The notes beneath the pieces were generated by a model. The model saw only the letters and a list, made by a program, of their open reading frames with translations, did no database searches and was not told the origin of the DNA. The position numbers and the translations under genes were made by a program. Of a stretch of DNA of 6,266 bases, positions 1-5,067 are shown in pieces. The stretch is from Candidatus Kuenenia stuttgartensis (lineage in GTDB: Bacteria; Planctomycetota; UBA1135; UBA2386), in the NCBI GenBank assembly GCA_945861365.1, contig CAMAUH010000270.1:1-6266 (forward strand). The letters are read 5' to 3'. How positions within the stretch are numbered: the first letter of the stretch is position 1; each line of letters opens with the position of its first letter.

Positions 1-672
1 GCGCACCTGTTGTTCGGTGTGAATCCCCGCTACTCCCTGCAGCACTTGCTGGAGGGGCGGGTCGGGGTCCAGCAGGTGCTGACTCCTACGCCGTACGGTC
101 CGAACCTGGTCGCGGGAGGGTCCGGCATCGCGAGCCTGGCCGAGCTGGACGCTCGCCACATGCAGATCCTGGCGCGGGCTCTGCATTGGATCGCCGCGAC
201 GCACGATGTGGTGTTGCTCGACTGCGCTGCCGGGCTGGCTCCCCAATCGTTGATCACCGTGCTGTCGGCTCAGCATGTGGTCATCGTCACCAACCCCGAG
301 ATCGCGGCGCTCACCGATGCCTACGCTCTGATCAAGTGTGTGGCGCGGCAAGGCGCCAAGCCGAAGATCCACCTGGCCGTGAACCGGGTGGGGCAATCTG
401 GTCTGGGAAGGGCGACTTTCGATCGCCTTGCGGAAGTTTCCCGTCGTTTTGCCGGGTGCCCGATCCATTACCTGGGCGAAGTGCCAGAGGATCCGGCCGT
501 GACGCAACGTCGGCTCGGACAGCCCCCTCTGCTTCGAAGCATGCCCGAATGCGCGACGACCAGAGCAGTGGTGGACCTCTTCCGGACTCTCAACCGACAA
601 CTCGAAACGGGATCCCTGGGGGGCGAGACCGGGATCGAGGCGCGCATGCTGGCCCAGATCCGTCGTTGGTAG
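1..672 (+). CDS. flhG: FlhG/FleN (YlxH)-type MinD-family ATPase, 5' truncated
   Basis: The reading frame is open from base 1, so the gene begins outside the window; 223 residues are visible before the TAG at 670-672. This is the C-terminal part of a SIMIBI P-loop ATPase of the MinD/ParA type. The Walker A region is not in the window. Seen here are the switch II/Walker B-like strand VVLLDCAAGL (Asp at visible residue 74), a strand ending in VTNPE, the helix TDAYALIK (visible residues 105-112), and VNRV (about 127-130). The combination DxAAGL plus TDAYALIK is typical of FlhG, which sets flagellar number and position at the inner membrane together with FlhF. No other flagellar gene is in the window, so flagellar function rests on family resemblance alone; another MinD-like role is possible. 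The C-terminal tail after about residue 195 shows no recognised motif. The next gene overlaps the stop codon. Confidence 0.75.
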   Translation, partial: AHLLFGVNPRYSLQHLLEGRVGVQQVLTPTPYGPNLVAGGSGIASLAELDARHMQILARALHWIAATHDVVLLDCAAGLAPQSLITVLSAQHVVIVTNPEIAALTDAYALIKCVARQGAKPKIHLAVNRVGQSGLGRATFDRLAEVSRRFAGCPIHYLGEVPEDPAVTQRRLGQPPLLRSMPECATTRAVVDLFRTLNRQLETGSLGGETGIEARMLAQIRRW

Positions 673-1010
673 GCGGCCGCCGTTACCTGCTGCTGGCCTG
701 GGCCCTGCTGACGATCGGGCTGGCGATTCGCGCGTTCGCCAAGGCGTTGATCGGCCCGGCCATGGCGGACCCGGTTGTCGTCGCTCCCTACCGCGTGGAC
801 ATCAATCGGGCTTCCGCTGCCGAGTTGCGCGTTCTCCCCGGGTTCGGGCCCCTCAGGGCAGAGCAGGTCGTGCTGGATCGCGTTCGCAATGGTCCATTCA
901 CCGTTGCCGAGGATCTCGAGAGGGTCGATGGGATCGGTCCGGGGGTCGTGCGGTCGGTTCAGCCGTTCCTCTTCAGTGGGCAACCGGGGGCAACCGGTTC
1001 GGCTCGCTGA
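666..1010 (+). CDS. ComEA-like membrane-anchored helix-hairpin-helix protein
   Basis: The 114-residue product has a hydrophobic segment near residues 7-25 (RRYLLLAWALLTIGLAI), consistent with a single N-terminal membrane anchor. A ComEA-type tandem helix-hairpin-helix domain follows: VDINRASAAELRVLPGFG (about 44-61) and VDGIGPGVVRSVQPF (about 87-101). In ComEA and its relatives this domain binds double-stranded DNA non-specifically, outside the membrane, during DNA uptake. Orientation and role here are inferred. The start is uncertain. TTG at 666 overlaps the upstream stop (TTGGTAG) and keeps the hydrophobic segment; no Shine-Dalgarno is visible, so translational coupling is likely. ATG at 762 (residue 33) would remove the anchor. 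Upstream codons of this frame overlap the ATPase gene and read as a low-complexity shadow. No comEC or other competence gene is nearby, and many bacteria carry stand-alone proteins of this kind, so natural transformation should not be assumed. Confidence 0.8.
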   Translation: MVGGRRYLLLAWALLTIGLAIRAFAKALIGPAMADPVVVAPYRVDINRASAAELRVLPGFGPLRAEQVVLDRVRNGPFTVAEDLERVDGIGPGVVRSVQPFLFSGQPGATGSAR

Positions 1011-1016
1011 CCCGGG

Positions 1017-1043
1017 CGAAGGCCAAGCGAAGCGCGGCCTTCG
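1017..1043 (+). other. Possible hairpin between the HhH gene and nadC
   Basis: CGAAGGCC (1017-1024) and GGCCTTCG (1036-1043) form a perfect 8-bp inverted repeat around an 11-base loop, starting 6 bases after the TGA. No T-run follows, so it is not a canonical intrinsic terminator. It could attenuate read-through into nadC or protect the upstream mRNA end. GC-rich inverted repeats occur by chance, so confidence is low. Confidence 0.3.
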
Positions 1044-1072
1044 GGACTTCGTGCCTCCGCGGGTTTCGGATA

Positions 1073-1085
1073 GGCTGGCCCAGCC
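1073..1085. promoter_or_regulatory. Palindrome immediately upstream of nadC start
   Basis: GGCTGG-C-CCAGCC is a perfect inverted repeat with a one-base centre, ending 2 bases before the nadC ATG. It occupies the position where a Shine-Dalgarno would lie, and no purine-rich ribosome binding site is present. It could be an operator or a small mRNA stem (4 bp with a 5-base loop). No known NAD-repressor consensus is recognised in it. Confidence 0.25.
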
Positions 1086-1087
1086 CA

Positions 1088-1975
1088 ATGGACGTGATCG
1101 CCACGAGCTTGCTGGAGTGCGTACGCCGAGCGCTGGCGGAGGATCTCGGTGGGGAGACTGCTGGCGTGGACGCTGACGTCACCAGCCGCATCACCTTGCC
1201 TGCCGGGCGCCGGGGACGGGCGCGCCTGGTGGCGAAGTCGAAAGGGGTCCTCGCTGGGAGTGCCTGCGCCGTTGCCGCCTTCCAGGCGCTTGACCGCCAG
1301 GCCCACTGTGAGCTGCGGAAGCGCGATGGCGAGCCCTTTGACCGCGGCGATCTGGTGTTGGTGGTGGAGGGCGACATGCGGGCGCTACTGGCTGCCGAGC
1401 GCACGGCGCTGAACTTCGTGCAGCGGCTGTCCGGTGTGGCGACGCTCACGCGGGCGTTCGTCGAGGCGGTGGCTGGCACCGGAGCAGGCATCCTGGACAC
1501 GCGCAAGACCACCCCTGGCTTGCGGCTTCTCGAGAAGGCCGCCGTGGTGGCGGGCGGCGGCCAAAACCACCGCTTCGGGTTGTTCGATCAGGTCCTCTTG
1601 AAGGAGAACCACTTCGGCTTCGCGCGCCCGATCAGCTATGAAGAGGTCGTGCGCAAGTGCGTGCAAGAACAGGATCGCCCCGTCGTGGCGGAAGCCCGCT
1701 CCATCGACGAGGCAGTAGCCGCCGTGCGTGGTGGTGCAGCAGTCGTGTTGCTTGACAACTTCGCCCCTGGAGCCACCCTGCGAGCCGCAGTTGCCGCCGT
1801 TCGCGCTGCTGCTCGCGAAATGGGGCGGTCGGTCCTGACGGAAGCCTCCGGTGGCGTCGATCTTGCGAGTGTTCGCGCGTTCGCTGAGACGGGGGTCGAT
1901 CGGATCTCCATTGGTGCCTTGACCCATTCGGCTCCGGCTGCGGACCTGTCGCTACTGGTCGAGGGCGTGTCGTGA
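1088..1975 (+). CDS. nadC: Quinolinate phosphoribosyltransferase (nicotinate-nucleotide pyrophosphorylase, carboxylating)
   Basis: This 295-residue cytoplasmic enzyme converts quinolinate and PRPP to nicotinate mononucleotide, CO2 and pyrophosphate in de novo NAD synthesis. The length is normal for NadC. Family motifs appear in order: EDLGGE near the N-terminus (18-23) and DADVTS (28-33), ERTALNFVQRLSG with Arg105, ILDTRKTTPG (135-144, Arg139/Lys140), GGGQNHRFGLFDQVLLKENH (156-175, His161/Arg162/Lys172), VVAEAR (Glu202), VVLLDNF (Asp223), EASGGVD, and the C-terminal phosphate-binding DRISIGALTHS. All basic substrate-binding residues expected for the family are present, so the enzyme should be active. 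ATG at 1088 is the natural start because the conserved N-terminal helix begins there, although no Shine-Dalgarno precedes it. nadA and nadB are not in the window. The stop overlaps the next start (GTGA, 1972-1975). Confidence 0.97.
   Translation: MDVIATSLLECVRRALAEDLGGETAGVDADVTSRITLPAGRRGRARLVAKSKGVLAGSACAVAAFQALDRQAHCELRKRDGEPFDRGDLVLVVEGDMRALLAAERTALNFVQRLSGVATLTRAFVEAVAGTGAGILDTRKTTPGLRLLEKAAVVAGGGQNHRFGLFDQVLLKENHFGFARPISYEEVVRKCVQEQDRPVVAEARSIDEAVAAVRGGAAVVLLDNFAPGATLRAAVAAVRAAAREMGRSVLTEASGGVDLASVRAFAETGVDRISIGALTHSAPAADLSLLVEGVS
1961..1965 (+). promoter_or_regulatory. Ribosome binding site for the RsbW-like gene
   Basis: GAGGG lies inside the 3' end of nadC, 6 bases before the GTG at 1972. 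It supports that GTG as the true start and gives the gene its own ribosome access besides coupling to nadC termination. Confidence 0.5.
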
Positions 1976-2403
1976 CCAAGCGCCGACTCACGTTCGCTCC
2001 TCGATCGGGCATCCTCCGGAAACTGCGCGAAGAAGTGCGGCGTCTGGCCACCGAGTTCGGAGCGGCCGACAAGGTCGGTGACAACTTGGCTCTCGTCGTC
2101 GACGAGATCGTCAACAACGCGATCGAGCATGGGTCTGCCTACCGCCGGCGTGGGTTGGATCTGGCCGTGCAGATCGCCAGCGTCGGGGACCGTTTGCGCA
2201 TCGAGTTCTTCGATCCTGAGACGCCGAATGACGTGGTCGCGGAGTTGGCCGCTTCCATCGCCGACACGGCCAATGGCATGCCTTCCCTGGAGAGTGAAAG
2301 GGGGCGCGGGCTGTTCCTGTTGTCTGTCTACTTGGAGGAGTTGCGCGCTGAGGTTGCTCCAGCGGGTGGGCTCTGCCTTGTCGGGCATATCGCGCGCCAG
2401 TGA
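1972..2403 (+). CDS. Small GHKL ATPase, anti-sigma factor/serine kinase type (RsbW/SpoIIAB-like)
   Basis: This 143-residue protein is a stand-alone HATPase_c_2 domain. The N box is clear (DEIVNNAIEHG, Glu45 and Asn49), and the G2 box is ERGRGLFLLSVYLEEL (about 109-124). These are the ATP-binding hallmarks of RsbW/SpoIIAB proteins, which bind a sigma factor or phosphorylate an anti-anti-sigma STAS protein on serine. The G1 box is altered: the usual Asp-x-Gly reads Asp81-Pro-Glu83 (FFDPETP). Such drift occurs in this loose family and may or may not weaken nucleotide binding. No STAS partner, PP2C phosphatase or sigma factor is seen in the window, so the target is unknown. GTG at 1972 overlaps the nadC stop by four bases and has a GAGGG site upstream. 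The product is probably cytoplasmic, with no signal or membrane segment. Confidence 0.85.
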   Translation: MTKRRLTFAPRSGILRKLREEVRRLATEFGAADKVGDNLALVVDEIVNNAIEHGSAYRRRGLDLAVQIASVGDRLRIEFFDPETPNDVVAELAASIADTANGMPSLESERGRGLFLLSVYLEELRAEVAPAGGLCLVGHIARQ

Positions 2404-2903
2404 GCGACCCTGTCTCCCGGCGGGTTGGTTTCCTGGCGGACCGGTTGCTGACCGCCGTTTGGCGGTTGCCGTGGCTTGTGCGGGCGGCGGCCATGGCCGC
2501 GTGCCTCACGGGACTGTGGTGGTCTTCCTCCGGGCCTCGTGATGCACACGGCGAGAACGTCACGCGGGCGTTCTTCCACAACGGAGCGCACGTTCTCGCG
2601 TTCGGCGTGGTAGCTGCAACCGGGTGGCTACTGCAGCCCACTCTGCGATGTGGGCCCCTGGCGCCCGTCGCTGCATTGGGGTGTGCCATCCTCTACGGCT
2701 TGGTGGATGAGCTGCATCAGCGTCATGTGCCGGGCCGTTCCTGCTCGGTAGCCGATCTGCTCAGCGACAGCGCAGGGGCTGGGCTTGCGATTGCCCTGCT
2801 GCAGTGGCGCCTGGTCCGTGACAAGCGAGCGCGCCATGCAGTTCTCAGCGCCGCAATTGCGGCTGTGGCCTCGGTCTGTTTGGCGACCTGGGGCCCCTGG
2901 TGA
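2400..2903 (+). CDS. VanZ-family integral membrane protein
   Basis: The 167-residue protein has about four or five hydrophobic segments, near residues 25-43, 63-79, 86-102, 120-136 and 145-165. The VanZ-like core is visible: His64 in NGAHVLAFG, then LVDELHQRHVPGR (101-113) and a downstream ADLLSDSAGAGLA (118-130). The Asp-Glu-x-x-Gln…Pro-Gly-Arg…Asp…Gly pattern is the family signature. VanZ was named from a teicoplanin-resistance protein, but most chromosomal members have no proven function, so no resistance role should be read into this copy. The GTG start at 2400 overlaps the previous stop by four bases (GTGA), and no Shine-Dalgarno is visible, so translation probably depends on coupling. 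It is the last gene of the apparent five-gene unit; the TGA at 2901-2903 is followed by a 127-base gap. Confidence 0.85.
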   Translation: MSDPVSRRVGFLADRLLTAVWRLPWLVRAAAMAACLTGLWWSSSGPRDAHGENVTRAFFHNGAHVLAFGVVAATGWLLQPTLRCGPLAPVAALGCAILYGLVDELHQRHVPGRSCSVADLLSDSAGAGLAIALLQWRLVRDKRARHAVLSAAIAAVASVCLATWGPW

Positions 2904-2910
2904 AACGCTA

Positions 2911-2944
2911 GCGATACACCGCTCTCGCCGGTGATCCACATCGC
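2911..2944 (+). terminator. Possible stem-loop at the end of the five-gene unit
   Basis: Eight bases past the vanZ-like stop, GCGAT (2911-2915) pairs with ATCGC (2940-2944), and inside it CACCG (2917-2921) pairs with CGGTG (2929-2933) around a 7-base loop. The right side carries a 6-base internal bulge. No T-tract follows. The position suits a transcript 3' end, but this is not a canonical Rho-independent terminator. Confidence 0.3.
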
Positions 2945-3030
2945 AGGTGTTTGCGCCGCGCATGGTCGTCGCAAGTCGTGCATTTCCACAAGTTTGGGAC
3001 TGGCCCCGTTCTTGCTCATGCACGGTCGTC

Positions 3031-3459
3031 ATGAAGCGATTCCCCATGTTCGGTGTGGTTGCTCTCCTCGGTGTCGTCGTCTCGGTGCCTGCGCAGGGTT
3101 CGACCCAGTCCAGGTTCGGCCGGTTCCTGCATGGTGCGGTCTCGGTGGCTCGTGCCAGCCACGCCATGCACTGCCCGCCGGTCGTGCATGTTGCGCCGGC
3201 GCCGGCCTGTCACCCGGCCCCGCGGTGCCAGCCGATTCCGCGCTGCCAGCCTGCGCCGCGCGGTCACTGGGAGACGGTTCGGGAGCAGGTGCTGGTGCCT
3301 GGCTACTGGCAGGAGCAGCACGTGCCCCCAACCTACGGCTGGATCACCGATCGTTGCGGCCACCGTCACTGGGGCATCATCGATGCCGGTGGTTGCCGGC
3401 AGGTCTGGGTGCCGGCGCGCTGGGAGACCCGTTGCCGCCAGGTCTGGGTCTCCTGCTAG
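3031..3459 (+). CDS. Predicted exported Trp/Cys/His-rich repeat protein, function unknown
   Basis: I do not recognise a named family with confidence. The 142-residue product begins MKRF and has a hydrophobic run (residues 6-19) ending VPAQGS, which resembles a Sec signal peptide. The mature part has a Pro/Cys stretch with Cys60, Cys66 and Cys72 spaced exactly six apart (PRCQPIPRCQP). A Trp-rich section then repeats the theme WET-x-x-x-QV-x-V (WETVREQVLV at 80-89, WETRCRQVWV at 131-140), with CRQVWV occurring twice. There are eight Cys (48, 60, 66, 72, 109, 122, 135, and the terminal 142) and many His, so metal binding or disulfide bonding is possible. Proteins with VxVPGxW repeats are common in the envelopes of several GC-rich phyla. 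ATG 3031 is chosen for the signal peptide; in-frame ATG 2962 and GTG 2947 would add an unconvincing extension. No Shine-Dalgarno is visible. The codon bias matches its neighbours. Confidence 0.7.
   Translation: MKRFPMFGVVALLGVVVSVPAQGSTQSRFGRFLHGAVSVARASHAMHCPPVVHVAPAPACHPAPRCQPIPRCQPAPRGHWETVREQVLVPGYWQEQHVPPTYGWITDRCGHRHWGIIDAGGCRQVWVPARWETRCRQVWVSC
3392..3449 (+). repeat. Internal 39-bp-period duplication in the Trp-rich gene
   Basis: Bases 3392-3410 and 3431-3449 match at 18 of 19 positions; the only difference is G3399 versus C3438. The offset is 39 bp (13 codons), so the repeat stays in frame and encodes CRQVWV twice. The near identity, including at synonymous positions, points to a fairly recent in-frame duplication or gene-conversion-like homogenisation. 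Confidence 0.75.
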
Positions 3460-3487
3460 GCGGCTGAACGTGGCGCGCAGATGGCCC

Positions 3488-3506
3488 GCCGGCTAGAGAG
3501 GCCGGC
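3488..3506 (+). promoter_or_regulatory. Hairpin enclosing the purB ribosome binding site
   Basis: GCCGGC (3488-3493) and GCCGGC (3501-3506) are self-complementary arms around the 7-base loop TAGAGAG. The Shine-Dalgarno-like AGAGAGG (3495-3501) lies in the loop and first stem base, 5 bases before the ATG at 3507. The SD supports that ATG as the start. The 6-bp all-GC stem abuts the start codon and could modulate initiation. No purine riboswitch is recognised. Confidence 0.4.
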
Positions 3507-4943
3507 ATGGAACGCGGCGAACGGTTCGACCATCCGCTCATCGAGCGCTACGCGAGCCAGGAGATGGCTCGCCTCTTTTCGCCGCGGGCGCGGCACGGGG
3601 CCTGGCGGGACCTGTGGATCGCGCTGGCCCGTGCGGAGCACGAGCTCGGCTTCCCGGTCAGCAAGGAGCAGGTCGACGAACTGGTCGCGCATCGGGACGA
3701 GTTCGATTGGGACCGTGTCGCGAAGTATGAGAAGGAGTTGCGCCACGACGTGATGGCGCACGTGCATCACTACGGCGACCTGTGCCCACGGGCTCGTCCG
3801 GTGATCCATCTCGGTGCGACCAGTTGTTTCGTCACCGACAACGGCGACTTGATGCAGTACCGACGGGCGCTGCGGGTGCTCGAGCAGAGGCTGGTGGCGG
3901 TCCTGGGTAGCCTGGCAGGGTTCGCTCAGCAGTGGCGGGCTCAGCCGTGTCTTGGCTACACGCACTTCCAGGTGGCGCAGCCAGTGACCGTCGGCAAGCG
4001 TGCCTGCCTGTGGGCGCAGGATTTCGCGTTCGACCTGGACGAGGTGCGCCGCATCTGTGCCTGGCTGCCCTTCCGAGGCGTCAAGGGAACCACTGGCACG
4101 CAGGCGACATTCCTCACCCTCGCTGCTGGCGACCATGCCAAGGTGGAGGAGCTCGACCGCAGGGTCACCGCTGCGATGGGGTTCGCGAAGTCGGTCGCGG
4201 TCAGCGGCCAGACGTACACCCGGAAGATCGATTGGACGATCCACCAGGTTCTGTCGGCCATCGCGCAGTCAGCCAGCAAGTTTGCCACCGACATCCGGCT
4301 GCTTTCCCACGAGGGTGAGATCGAAGAGCCCAGCGAGAGCAAGCAGATCGGCAGCTCGGCGATGGCTTACAAGAAGAACCCGATGCGCAGCGAGCGCGTC
4401 TGCTCGCTCGCCCGCTACGTCATTGAGACCGCCACGACCAGTGCCCACACCGCTGCGACGCAGTGGCTGGAGCGCACCCTCGACGACAGTGCCGTGCGAC
4501 GCATTGCCTTGCCGGAGTCGTTCCTGGCCATCGACGGCATCCTGATGCTGGTCGAGAACGTGGCGAAGGGCCTGGTCGTCTACCCCAAGGTCATCGACAA
4601 GAAGCTGAAGGAGCAGCTCCCCTTCCTGGCCACCGAGGAGATCCTGATGGCGGGCGTTGCAGCTGGCGGGGATCGTCAGGACCTGCACGAGCGCGTTCGT
4701 GTGCACAGCCGTGCGGCCGCGTATGCGGTGAAGGCGGAGGGTCGCGACAATCCGCTGTTGGAACTGATCGCTGGCGACCCAGCGTTCGCGCGGATCAAGG
4801 ACACGCTGCCAAGCCTGTTGGATAGCCGACGGTTCGTCGGTCGTTCCGCGGAGCAGGTGGATGCGTTCCTGCGGGATGAAGTCAGCCCCCGGTTGGCTGC
4901 TGGTTCGAGCGGCGAAGGCCTGTCGAGCGAGATCCGGGTCTAG
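3507..4943 (+). CDS. purB: Adenylosuccinate lyase, animal-like clade
   Basis: This 478-residue enzyme of the fumarase/aspartase superfamily acts twice in purine synthesis. It releases fumarate from SAICAR to give AICAR, and from adenylosuccinate to give AMP. Motifs in order: RHDVMAHVHHYGDLCP (79-94), HLGATSCFVTDN (101-112), CLGYTHFQVAQPVTVGKR (148-165, with the Thr152-His153 pair), and the superfamily signature loop GSSAMAYKKNPMRSE (282-296), which carries the catalytic serine. Length and motif wording resemble the human ADSL type (GSSAMPYKRNP) more than the shorter B. subtilis or E. coli PurB forms. The signature Pro is Ala287 here. The protein should be cytoplasmic and tetrameric, as in the family. 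ATG 3507 follows an AGAGAGG site. The gene lies 47 bases after the Trp-rich gene and 218 bases before clpB. No other pur gene is in the window. Confidence 0.96.
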   Translation: MERGERFDHPLIERYASQEMARLFSPRARHGAWRDLWIALARAEHELGFPVSKEQVDELVAHRDEFDWDRVAKYEKELRHDVMAHVHHYGDLCPRARPVIHLGATSCFVTDNGDLMQYRRALRVLEQRLVAVLGSLAGFAQQWRAQPCLGYTHFQVAQPVTVGKRACLWAQDFAFDLDEVRRICAWLPFRGVKGTTGTQATFLTLAAGDHAKVEELDRRVTAAMGFAKSVAVSGQTYTRKIDWTIHQVLSAIAQSASKFATDIRLLSHEGEIEEPSESKQIGSSAMAYKKNPMRSERVCSLARYVIETATTSAHTAATQWLERTLDDSAVRRIALPESFLAIDGILMLVENVAKGLVVYPKVIDKKLKEQLPFLATEEILMAGVAAGGDRQDLHERVRVHSRAAAYAVKAEGRDNPLLELIAGDPAFARIKDTLPSLLDSRRFVGRSAEQVDAFLRDEVSPRLAAGSSGEGLSSEIRV

Positions 4944-4957
4944 GTCAGCCGCGGCCC

Positions 4958-4979
4958 TGGCGCGGCGAGGGTTGCGCCA
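4958..4979 (+). terminator. GC-rich hairpin just after purB
   Basis: TGGCGC (4958-4963) and GCGCCA (4974-4979) are perfectly complementary, and two inner G-U pairs could extend the stem to 8 bp around a 6-base loop. The hairpin starts 15 bases after the purB stop. No T-run follows, so a terminator role is plausible by position only. Confidence 0.35.
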
Positions 4980-5015
4980 CCCGGCTTGCTGCCAATTCGG
5001 CGCGTTTCGCCACGA

Positions 5016-5034
5016 CGGTGCCAAAATGGCGCCG
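5016..5034 (+). terminator. Second hairpin downstream of purB
   Basis: CGGTGCC (5016-5022) pairs with GGCGCCG (5028-5034), including one G-U pair, around the loop AAAAT. It is a compact 7-bp stem without a following T-tract. It could be a second 3'-end element for the purB transcript or merely chance in GC-rich DNA. Confidence 0.3.
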
Positions 5035-5067
5035 CGCCGCCTGTGATGGCGTAGGGGTAATTCATCC

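Noticed and set aside
186..665. Upstream extension of the ComEA-like frame from ATG 186
   Set aside because: It would overlap the FlhG-like gene for about 480 bases, and the extra residues are Arg/Gly/Ala-rich with no domain, typical of a shadow frame.
1636..2388. Minus-strand open frame (250 codons) opposite nadC and the RsbW-like gene
   Set aside because: The + strand carries clear NadC and GHKL motifs over the same bases; the antisense product is low-complexity and unrecognisable.
2400..2903. Reading the VanZ-like gene as a glycopeptide-resistance determinant
   Set aside because: No vanHAX-type ligase, dehydrogenase or dipeptidase gene is nearby, and the VanZ family is widespread in bacteria without resistance.
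3220..3270. Short CxGCCAGCC-type repeats in the Cys/Pro stretch as a possible CRISPR or regulatory array
   Set aside because: The units are only a few codons long, have no spacers, and are explained by the coding repeat PRCQP.
2931..3467. Alternative + strand frame (178 codons) over the Trp-rich gene
   Set aside because: The competing frame at 3031 has a signal-peptide-like start and in-frame Trp/Cys repeats. The alternative is Gly/Ala/Pro-rich without structure. The short gene is not proven, so its confidence is kept moderate.
3456..4244. Long minus-strand open frame (262 codons) opposite purB
   Set aside because: It lies wholly against the well-supported purB, and its translation shows no motif. 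Long antisense open frames are expected in GC-rich coding DNA.
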